From: Limonium bicolor
Taxonomy: Eukaryota > Streptophyta > Magnoliopsida > Caryophyllales > Plumbaginaceae
Length of the DNA: 64,000 bases
Assembly: GCA_023374045.1 (NCBI GenBank)
Contig: CM041783.1
Location: 126,543,503-126,607,502 of the forward strand
Direction: 5' to 3'
The translations under genes were made by a program, and so were the position numbers. The notes under the pieces were generated by a model. It did not search any database. It was given only the letters and a program-made list of their open reading frames with translations, and was not told where the DNA came from. Below are positions 13,484 through 22,217 of this stretch, piece by piece; positions within the stretch are counted from its first letter, which is position 1, and each line of letters opens with the position of its first letter.

Positions 13484-14115
13484 GTTAAAGGCATATAATT
13501 GTGGAAATTCAGTGTTTATGATTTAAGCACTTTAAGGGCCTAAGAGCCATGCATTTTAAGGGCCTAAGTGCCATGCAATTTAAGTTATGCACTATATTGT
13601 GATGTAGTGTGAATTTGGTGAAGTTGTGTAAGAAAGTGTTCTTGGTGTTCTTAGTGTTCTAGGATGATTAATGATGAAAATAATGTGCTAAGGTGTAACA
13701 AAATGCTAGGAGAAACTATGTCGAAATTTAGAAAATGCATAAGGAGTTCAAGATGTTGTAAAGGAATTTTGATGAACTAGGAAGTGTTCTAGAGTGTAAT
13801 AAGGACTTAGGCATGATCTTGAGGTTTTAGTATGTACCAAAGTCATTTTGGACTTAGATGAAGGCTTAGGCTAACTTTGGTAAATAAGGAGAAGTGTAAG
13901 CTTAGGAAAAGGGATTTCAAGAATGACTTAAGGAGTTTTAGTTTGTAAGAAATGATGTTAAAGTAATGATGTTGTGTGGAAGGAATATCTTGATATAATG
14001 TTAGTATAGGCATGAAACATCACTTAGAACTTAAGGAGAAGACACTATAAGTGTTGGAGGCTTTGGAGGAATTTGGTTAAGTGTTTAAAGGCTTAGAAAT
14101 TGAGTATAATGGCAC

Positions 14116-14431
14116 GTCCGAACTTCCGTCCGAACTTGGAAGCTCGGACATGCCCTGTTACGCTTACAGTTTTCTGGATTTTAGGTAGTGTCCGAACTAC
14201 CGTCCGAACTTGGAAGTTCGGACGCACCTGTTATTTCTTAGGGATTATCCTCGAACTGTGTCCGAACTTTGGAAGTCCGGACACATGTTCGGACGTATGG
14301 ATTTCTGGTTAGGATTTTCCTCGACTCATGTCCGAACTTCCGAAGTCCGGACACAAGTTCGGACATGTGTCTGTTTTCTGTCAAAATCACGGCTTGTGTC
14401 CGAACTTGGAAGCTCGGACACAAGTTCGGAC
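14116..14431 (+). repeat. Five-unit GTCCGAAC hairpin array in 5' LTR
   Basis: Five units are spaced about 66-75 bp apart. Each has GTCCGAACTT opposed by AAGTTCGGAC or AAGTCCGGAC. Short plus-strand ORFs across it encode only repeated VRT-like peptides and are side effects of the repeat. The array is in the predicted transcribed leader. Confidence 0.9.
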
Positions 14432-15829
14432 AGGCCACTATATGGACCAAAAATTATTGTTTTAAGATGGGAATTGTTATCTAAAAATAGTAGTAGTGGT
14501 TAGTAATGATATTATGAGGTTAAGTAAGACATGTTAGGTGAGTTTTAAAGGCAATTAAAAGGATGAAAAGTTGTAAAGTGTAAAATAAAATAAACTAGTA
14601 GTTGAGTAGATAATGTTAACAATGGACTAGTGCGTTAATTAACCGACGTTACTAATGTGTTTAGGATTCTTCCAAGGTGGAAACCAGTCGAGGCAAGGAC
14701 CGAGGTATGGTTTTCTTGCAGTCTGTTGCCTACCGGTTTACACCGGCTTGTGTGTTGTTTGTTTTTCTGTGTGTTTATGACTTTGTAAGATTAAACCATG
14801 TAAAGAGTTTACAGTTGTTAAATTATTATGTTGTTAAGTATGACTCTCTCTTCCCTTGTGGTGTCTAACAAGACTTGACCTATGATTGTGAATTGTTTGT
14901 TGTGTTCAATGATGAACTACTAACAAGGGCTAACGGGGGAAGTGAGGAGTCCGGTCTGTTCCGGCCACGCGTGTGAGTATGGGAGTCGATGTCATAACCG
15001 GTTCGATTCTCTCTGTATGTTATGGTTAAGTTTCCAATTTGGTTTCTAACCTTCCCTTTAGCTTAACCAAGGCTATTTTACTGACTCACGTCGGGCCACA
15101 GGGGCATACTATGTGTTTTGTTTCGGTGTGCTTGGATCACTATATCCGAGGCACCTTGTGTTAAGTTAACCGTTCAATCTAACCGGACGGTAACGAGTTA
15201 TGTAACGAGCTAAGTATGAGCATGGCAACATTCTCTAAGCTCTCAATGGGGACTAACTGTGTTGGTTCTCTTCCTAAAAGGAATTGTATGTTTGTGATGT
15301 GTGTTATGATGTGTACAATACCTGTTTATGTTATATATGTATGTGTTGTGTTTTAAAATAAATACCATGTCATCATGACAATTGGTTGCGCGTATCCCGG
15401 TAGCCGATGGGCTGCGCGTTAGCCATACCAGCAAAGGTGCTGACCCCCTCGGGGGCTCCATATTTTTATTGCAGGATGAGGATCGAAGAGCAGAGTGGCT
15501 CTAGATCCTAGAGAGTAGTTTACTTTTGGAGTACTTTTGGATGTTGCCCGGGATGCGCCTGTGCTCCCGTGGCGTATTATATACTTGTTATGATGGTTAC
15601 AGTGAGTATACAGTGAAGGATTTTGTAAACACTCGGTATTATGTTGATGTATATATATGGTTGTTAGTTCTATGCTCGGGAGTCTGATCATCAGACCGGT
15701 ACATTGTATTTATTCAGCCTTGTTAGCCACGTGGGTGGTTGACGGCATTGTAGCACCAATCGTTTAGTTGTTTATTTTCCGCTGCGATTCCAAGTATAGT
15801 TATGTGCGTAGTAGGGGTGTTACAAAAAG

Positions 15830-15841
15830 TGGTATCAGAGC
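15830..15841 (+). other. tRNA-iMet primer binding site inside a hairpin
   Basis: TGGTATCAGAGC lies five bases after the 5' LTR and is complementary to the 3' end of plant initiator tRNA-Met. ATCAGAGCGA (15834-15843) pairs perfectly with TCGCTCTGAT (15848-15857), so most of the PBS is in a 10-bp stem with a four-base loop. Confidence 0.92.
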
Positions 15842-16038
15842 GAAGTATCGCTCTGATGACTAGAATACCGAGCTTAGGGATATACCGAGTTAGGAAACCT
15901 AACTACAGATACCTAAGTGAACATATTGGAAAGGTTGACCACTAACTAAGTGTGGAGATACCTTATCGGGAAGCGTTACAATCGTTGGACCGATAAGTGT
16001 GCAAGCATAATGCTAATGAGATGTTCATATGAATTCAG

Positions 16039-17490
16039 ATGGCAGGTAGACCACGAGGTAGAGGCCGCGGGCGCGGTACTGGAGGTATGGGTGACCAGGG
16101 TGATGATACTACGGCACAGACCATGGCTGAGGCAGTTGCAGCCGCCGTAGCTCAGCTGGTACCCGACTTAGTTGCTGCTACAGCAAGGGCGACAGCCGGA
16201 GTTCAGCCACCACCACCACCGCCACGAGAGACCAATTGGGTCAAGGCGTTGGCTGATCTGAGGCCGCCCTCATTCAGTGGGGAGACCGATCCCCGTAAGC
16301 TCGAGGCATACATCTCCGAGATGGAGACCGCCTTCGAAACCCTAGCACCACCTGAGCAGGTCAAGGTACGACTTGCTGCTTACTACTTGAAGGGCTCGGC
16401 ACAAAACTGGTGGAAGCTTGTGCGCGAGGGTAGAGTTGCTGACCCGACGTTCCAGTGGAGGGAGTACACGGCTCTGCTGCGAGCCAAATACTACCCTATA
16501 CATGTGCAAGAGGCCAAGCGCCTGGAGTTGGACAACCTGAGACAAGGGGATAAGATGACGGTAGATGAGTACTACTCAGCCTTCATCGGACTTATCCACC
16601 TGCTACCGGATCTGGGTTACTCAGACCGGATCCTTGTGAACCGTTTCTACAACGGACTGAACTATCGCCTACGCTACGGCATGGGGCCTACTGGATATAC
16701 CACCTTGCAGGTAAAGGAATTACAGTGTAATGTGAATAAGTGTGTACAATGTGTTAATGTGTTGTGAATTTATTTGGCGGGGCATAACTGACACCCTAAA
16801 TATAGGAGTGCTATCATGCCGCTGCTATTGTGGAGATCACCGTCCGTCTGAGGGACGAGGAGAGTGCGCTCAAGCGCAAGGCTCAGAACGAGGGCCAAGG
16901 CACGCAAGGGCAGTGGGGAGGGGAAGAAGAAGAAATCATGCCCCCAGTCCCAGAAAGGACAGCAACAGGGTGGCAAGGGCCAGACCCAGACCACCACTGC
17001 TGAGGAGCCTCTGCAGCTCACCTATGCGTATGCGGCCAAGCCCCTACGTTCTTACCCACCTAAGGGTAATTGTCTAATCCTGTGTGATAAGTTAGAGTAT
17101 ATGTTAATAAGTTGTGAAACAAGTATTAATGGTGTATTGTGATAGCAGCTAGCACGGGCTCTGGACCGGAGCGCCACTATTACTGCAAGTGGTGCAACGG
17201 AGACCACCCCGGCAAGGACTGCAAGGGTAATGATGTTCAGTGCCGGTACTGTAAGAAGATGGGTCACCGCGACCATGAATGCTGGCAGAACCCGAACAGT
17301 AGGAACTTCAGGCCCAAGGGGCAATGGAAGGGTAAGGCCACTGCGACCACCGATGGCCAGAAGACGGCGAACCAGCCACCCCCAGATCAGAGGTACACGG
17401 AGTCCCAGAAGGGGAAGGGGTCGGGGTCCAACAAGGCCACCCTGAATGTGGTGGACCGGTCTGAGGCGCCAGGGCCCTCTTCTAGACCAG
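16039..17490 (+). CDS. gag: Gag polyprotein (retrotransposon capsid and nucleocapsid), spliced
   Basis: Gag forms the virus-like particle and binds the element RNA. The ATG at 16039 starts a basic Arg/Gly-rich N-terminus, then a Pro-rich stretch and a retrotransposon-gag domain (PSFSGETDP, NWWKLV, LRAKYYP, DEYYSAF). The frame is then interrupted by two GT-AG gaps, 16711-16805 (phase 0) and 17066-17145 (phase 1). Removing each leaves the Gag frame open at the joint. Exon 2 has one single-base frame change around 16915-16930 in a G/A-rich run. Exon 3 has two zinc knuckles: CKWC...HPGKDC (CX2CX3HX4C) and CRYC...HRDHEC (CX2CX4HX4C). Exon 3 may end at 17490 in a donor site or read on to a stop at 17499-17501. 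Splicing is inferred, not shown. Confidence 0.85.
16711..16805 (+). other. Predicted gag intron 1 (95 bp, phase 0)
   Basis: Donor TTGCAG|GTAAAG and acceptor AAATATAG|GAG. The insert is T-rich and, read through, leads to a stop at 16765-16767. Excision joins TTLQ to ECYHAAAIVE in frame, as expected for a Gag sequence. Confidence 0.75.
17066..17145 (+). other. Predicted gag intron 2 (80 bp, phase 1)
   Basis: Donor CTAAGG|GTAATT and acceptor GTGATAG|CAG. Excision restores the frame leading into the zinc knuckles. The acceptor is a tandem TAGCAG (ends 17145 or 17148); both keep the frame and differ by one codon. Confidence 0.7.
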
Positions 17491-17632
17491 GTACCGCCTA
17501 AATTGTTGAATAATAAGTGTCTGCATACCGCATTTCATGCATGTGTGTGAGTGAGTTTAATAAACAACCATGTGAGTAAATAAATGAAGTATAGTGTGAG
17601 ATTTACCTAATTAGAGTACTCTAAACTTAAAG
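17491..17632 (+). other. Predicted intron 3 joining Gag to the AlkB module (phase 1)
   Basis: Donor AGACCAG|GTACCG and acceptor CTTAAAG|GAACTTTC. Both flanks are phase 1, so splicing would fuse the Gag C-terminus to the AlkB frame. The same donor is also in phase with the acceptor GAATTAG at 18540, which would skip AlkB and enter pol. The acceptor is weaker than a consensus plant site because it lacks a long pyrimidine tract. Confidence 0.5.
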
Positions 17633-18367
17633 GAACTTTCAATATATGTTATCCAATCCCACCCACACCAAACCCTGAAGAAACCACCATCAACATCACC
17701 GACTTTCCATTGGAGCAATGTCAGGTCATCCAGCCAGGTATGATACTTCTAAATGGATACCTGACACCGGAGGCACAAATCCATATCATCAGACGATGCG
17801 ACGAACTTGGAGCAAAACCAGGAGGGTTTTACACACCCGAATACCCGAACGGAGCAAGGATGCAATTGAAGATGATGTGCATGGGTAAGGACTGGAACCC
17901 TTACACCAAGTCATATCAAGAAGTCGAGCTGAAGATGGAGCAACAGTATCAAGTATACCAGAGGAGTTCCATGCGGTCGTTAACCACGCCGTGGGAATTG
18001 CTCAACAAGTTTGAAACGGAATCAATTCCAAGTGTAAAAGCAGATTATGCATTGTAAACTTCTACCAGAAAGGTGGACGGTTAGGTATACACCAAGACAA
18101 GGACGAGTCACCCGAGTCTCTAAGTAAGGGAGTACCCGTGGTGTCTTGGTCCATTGGTGATACCGCAGTATTTGTATGGCGAGCAGAAGCGTGCTGACCT
18201 CGCAAAGAAGCTACTGCTGAAATCGGGAGATGTACTAATCATGGGTGGCAATCAAGGATGCTATACCATGGCATCAGAAAGATCAAACTGAATACCGCAC
18301 CGTCGGCAGTGATCAATGCCACACACATGAAACCCGGACGTTTGAATTGACCTTCAGACAGTTTTAA
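17633..18367 (+). pseudogene. AlkB/ALKBH1-like Fe(II)/2-oxoglutarate dioxygenase module carried by the retrotransposon
   Basis: AlkB-family enzymes oxidatively remove methyl groups from nucleic-acid bases. The first 115 residues from about 17710 read like plant ALKBH1-type proteins: QPGMILLNGYL, then GAKPGGFYTPEY, LKMMCMGKDWNP. Further on, in other frames, are CIVNFYQKGGRLG, the iron-binding HxD in IHQDKDES (His 18090-18092, Asp 18096-18098), KSGDVLIMGG, the second iron His in LYHGI (18267-18269), TAP, and the 2-oxoglutarate-binding Arg region PGRLN..TFRQF ending at TAA 18365-18367. All expected catalytic motifs are present in family order. The frame breaks near 17930, 18172, 18250 and 18346, and an in-frame TGA is at 18012. 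The module sits between the Gag zinc knuckles and the protease, flanked by AT-rich intron-like DNA. No intron is seen inside it, consistent with capture of a spliced transcript (inference). As written it cannot make one full protein. Confidence 0.85.
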
Positions 18368-18540
18368 GCCTTGTATAATTATGTGATAAACAGTATGTAT
18401 TAAGGATGTTGTAAGTGTGAATCATGGCGACAGTATAAGCCAATGAATGTTGTAAAAAGAGTGTTAATGAATAAAGTGGAGTTGTTTGAATCATATAACC
18501 GTGTTGTTACCCAATACTTATTAGTTTGCCAATGAATTAG
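18368..18540 (+). other. AT-rich intron-like spacer between AlkB module and pol
   Basis: The spacer holds no coding motif and contains a GTAAGT at 18411. It ends TTTGCCAATGAATTAG, a plausible acceptor, and the pol frame is open from 18541. Confidence 0.5.
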
Positions 18541-21500
18541 GCTGTGCACTCGGAACGGGAGGTATACTAAGTGTCTGCAATAAGGCAGAAGCCGGCAAGA
18601 GCGGCACAATCCTCACCGGTACCTTTCCAGTGAATGGCGTGGATGCATCGATCTTGTTCGACTCTGGAGCCTCACACACATTCATTTCGCTATCATTTGC
18701 GAAGAGGCTGGGGTTAGATGGTGAAGAGATGCCAGACTTCGTGGTTACTCTCCCGTCGAAAGAGCGGATCGATGTACCCGCTACTACCGAGGTGCTGTTC
18801 AAATCAGGGGTGAAGAGTTTCCGATCGACTTGATAGAGTTCGACGGACTAGGTTTTGATGTGATTGTCGGGATGAACTGGTTGGAGCGGCACAAGGGCAG
18901 AATCTGTGTGCCGAGCATCGACTGCTTCTTCGGAGTCCATCTGGGGTTACCATATCTTACCGCCAGAGGCCCAGGGAGCCTTCGACTCAGATCATCACCG
19001 CCATGGCTATGTATCACGAGTTACGACGAGGGAGTGATGTATACCTCTGCTATGTCAGGACATAGAGAGAGACCCTGAGTTTAGCCCAGATGTGCCGGTA
19101 GTGTCGGAGTTTCCTGATGTATTTCCTAAGGAACTGCCGGGCATGCCGCCAGCACGAGAGGTTGAGTTTGAGATTGATCTAGTTCCGGGCACCGGACCCA
19201 TTGCGAAAGCACCTTACCGTATGGCTCCAGCAGAGATGACAGAGCTCAAGGAGCAGCTGAGAGACCTACTCGACAAGGGCTTTATCCGCCCTAGTGTTTC
19301 ACCATGGGGAGCGCCGGTCCTCTTCGTGAAGAAGAAGGACGGTAGCCTCCGCCTATGTATTGATTATCGGGAGCTGAATGCTGTTACGGTGAAGAACCGT
19401 TACCCTTACCACGCATCGACGATCTATTTGATCAGCTTAGGGGAGCATCAGTATTCTCCAAGATAGACCTACGTTCCGGATACCACCAGATTGCCATCCG
19501 AGACAGTGATATAGAAAAGATAGCCTTCAGAACTAGATATGGGCATTATGAGTTCACAGTTATGCCGTTTGGCTTGTCAAATGCACCAGCAAAGTTCATG
19601 GACTTAATGAACCGTTTGTTCCAAGATCAGTTGGACAAATCAGTGGTAGTCTTCATCGATGACATACTTGTGTATTCGAAATCGAGAGGTGAGCATGAAA
19701 GCCACCTGAGAGATGTATTGCAGACATTGAGAAAGAATCAGCTGTATGCTAAATTTTCTAAGTGTGAATTTTGGTTGAACCAAGTATCATTCCTTGGACA
19801 TGTGATTTCTGAGGCCGGGATCGCTGTTGATCCGGCAAAGATAGATGCAGTGCGCACCTGGCCTAGGCCGAAGACAGTTACCGACATCAGGAGCTTCCTC
19901 GGTCTGGCAGGTTACTATAGGAGATTTGTGAAGGACTTCTCCAGTGTCTCGAAGCCGATGACTTCCTTGATGAAGAAGGATGCACCATTCGAGTGGACAG
20001 TCGACTGTGAGAGGGCTTTCGCGAGTCTCAAGGATGCTCTGACATCTGCACCGGTTCTGACATTACCAGACGGTCCAGATGGTTTTGAGGTCTATTGCGA
20101 CGCATCAGGCAGGGGTATGGGTTGTGTGTTGATGCAACACGGGAAGGTCGTGGCTTACGCCTCCCGACAGCTGAAGAAGCATGAGGAGAACTACCCTACC
20201 CACGACTTAGAATTGGGGGCCATTGTCTTCGCACTGAAGATATGGCGACATCACTTGTATGGGGTAAGTGTGACGATCTATTCTGACCACAAGAGTTTAA
20301 AGTACTTGTTCACTCAGAAGGAGTTGAACATGAGGCAGAGAAGGTGGGTTGAGTTTCTGAATGATTATGACATCAATTTACAGTACAAGGAGGGTAAGGC
20401 AAATGTGGTAGCTGACGCATTGAGTCGCCGAGCACACTCTCTCCATTCGCTAGTCTCTCATACTGGCTTGGTTGAAGAGGTGCGGAGTGCTCAGATGACG
20501 GATCAGTACATGATGGAGATTAGACAGAAGCTTATTGATGGCACATTCGAGGGTCAGAAGTACGACTTCAGACTCCACGATGATGACCTGATTAGGCTTA
20601 ATGGCAGATTGTGTATACCCAGGAGTAGCGCTGAGCTGAAGGAGCGCATATTGAGTGAATCCCACTGTTCTACTACTTCGATTCACCCCGGAGCTTCAAA
20701 GATGTATAAAGGTATGAAAAGATATTTCTGGTGGGCTGGAATGAAAAAGGATGTGAATGACTATGTGTTGAGGTGTCTCACTTGTCAGAAGGTCAAGTTT
20801 GAGCACCGACGGCCTGGTGGTATGGTGCAGCCAATGCCAGTGCCGGAGTGGAAGTTCCATGACATATCTATGGACTTCGTGGTAGGGCTTCCGCCTACAA
20901 GGGGAGGTCTGAATATGATTTGGGTGGTGTTGACCGACTGACCAAGGTGTCTCGATTCATTCCGATGAAGGACACCTGGAAAGTGGCAAGATTGGCAGAA
21001 TTATTCGATAAAGAGATTGTAGACATCATGGTGTACCAAAGACGAGTATCTGACAGAGATACCAGATTCTTATCCAGATATTGGAAGTCTACACGAGAGG
21101 CACTTGGTACTGAACTGAAATTGAGCACGGCGTTTCACCCACAGACCGATGGTCAGAGTGAGCGCACCATACAGACACTTGAGGATATGCTACGTGCATG
21201 TGCACTTGACTTTCAGACCAGCTGGATTGATAAGTTACATCTGATCGAGTTTAGCTACAACAACAGTTATCATGCATCGATCAAGATGTCTCCCTTCCAG
21301 GCATTGTACGGTAGACCATGCCGCACGCCATTATGCTGGGATGAGTCGAGTGAGACGGTCATTATAGGACCAGAGTATCTTGAGCAAGTTCAGGCAGAAG
21401 TTCGCCAGATCAGGGCTAATATGAAAGCAGCTCAGGATAGACAGAAGTCGTACGCAGATGTGCGCCGACGTGACCTGGAGTTCGCCGTGGGCGATCAGGT

Positions 21501-21909
21501 ATTTTTGAGAGTATCCCCCATGAAGGGAGTGTTTCGTTTTGGCCAGAAAGGCAAGTTGAGCCCAAAGTATGTGGGGCCTTATGTTGTGACGGAGCGGATC
21601 GGCCCGGTAGCTTATAGACTTGACTTACCCGCCGAGCTGGGCAAGGTACATGATGTATTTCATGTGTCCCAGTTGAAGAAGTATATGTCTCATCCGTCTC
21701 ATGTGCTTCAGCCTGAAAGGCTAACTTTAGAGCCGACCATGCGATCAGTGGAGACTCCGGTACGGATTCTGGACACTAAGACTCGAGACACTCGCCATAA
21801 GTCTGTGAGACTGGTGAAGGTTCTCTGGTCTAACCAGGACGTTGAGGAGGCCACTTGGGAGCTGGAAGATAAGATGAAGGCGAAGTACCCGTCGTTGTTT
21901 ACTTCTTAG
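18541..21909 (+). pseudogene. pol: Pol polyprotein: protease, reverse transcriptase, RNase H, integrase (frameshifted)
   Basis: The frame is open from 18541. The aspartic protease has LFDSGASHTF (Asp codon 18660-18662). RT follows: [12 protein letters not shown], then [22 protein letters not shown] and catalytic FIDD (19652-19663), with MPFGLSNAP before it. RNase H has DAS (20099-20101), [11 protein letters not shown] and [10 protein letters not shown]. Integrase has the zinc region ([17 protein letters not shown]), DFVVGLP, SDRDTRFLS and DGQSERTIQTLEDM for the DDE triad. The C-terminus has VKVLWSNQDVEEATWELED and ends YPSLFTS. This tail is typical of Tekay/Del chromoviruses. Single-base frame changes are near 18820, 18912, 19057, 19410 and 20935. 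They may be real decay or assembly indels, as all active-site motifs survive. Confidence 0.92.
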
Positions 21910-21923
21910 TATTTGTATGTATA

Positions 21924-21958
21924 GGGTACGGGGCGTACCCCTATTTAAGGGGGGTAGA
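21924..21958 (+). other. Hairpin plus PPT-like tract, 15 bases after pol (module 1)
   Basis: GGGTACG (21924-21930) pairs with CGTACCC (21934-21940) around GGG. CTATTTAAGGGGGGTAGA follows. The G-run is almost identical to the true PPT at 22202-22217. Confidence 0.75.
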
Positions 21959-22038
21959 GCCGTTTCGGTTATGTATATGACATGTATTTGAATACATTGT
22001 GTGTGTTGTTGTCATGTTGTTGTTACATGTTAATGTTA

Positions 22039-22093
22039 CAGACCGCTGAGTCTGAATGATGTTGTGATGTTTTGTTGTTTGGACCATGTGTCC
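22039..22093 (+). other. Two small hairpins in the 3' untranslated region
   Basis: CAGAC/GTCTG with a six-base loop (22039-22054) and GGAC/GTCC with a five-base loop (22081-22093). The first has the same stem and loop size as 36614-36629 in the LARD. Confidence 0.45.
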
Positions 22094-22180
22094 GATATGA
22101 TGTAAGATGTTGTTAATGTGATATAGAAGTGTTGTTAATATGTGTTCTCATGTTCTAATGTTTAAGTTATGTGGAAGTAT

Positions 22181-22217
22181 GAACTTTGGGGACAAAGTTC
22201 TTTTAAGGGGGGTAGAT
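22181..22217 (+). other. Hairpin plus 3' polypurine tract (module 2)
   Basis: An 8-bp perfect stem, GAACTTTG (22181-22188) with CAAAGTTC (22193-22200), has the loop GGGA. TTTTAAGGGGGGTAGAT follows and touches the 3' LTR at 22218. It is the plus-strand primer by position. Confidence 0.85.

Larger units (their letters stand above)
12052..15824 (+). repeat. 5' LTR of Tekay-type element
   Basis: It runs from TGAAATACCCC to GGGGTGTTACA and is matched along its whole length by 22218-25994. It contains a promoter near 12609-12680, so about 3.1 kb of LTR would be transcribed as leader. A predicted intron and a five-unit hairpin array lie in that leader. Confidence 0.95.

Noticed and set aside
14100..14503. 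Overlapping ORFs rich in VRT / SDT repeats (also 24266-24625)
   Set aside because: They arise from the hairpin repeat itself, are open in several frames and have no domain.
17139..17501. Separate small zinc-finger gene
   Set aside because: The two CCHC knuckles are the nucleocapsid part of Gag and join the upstream frame after removal of the predicted intron.
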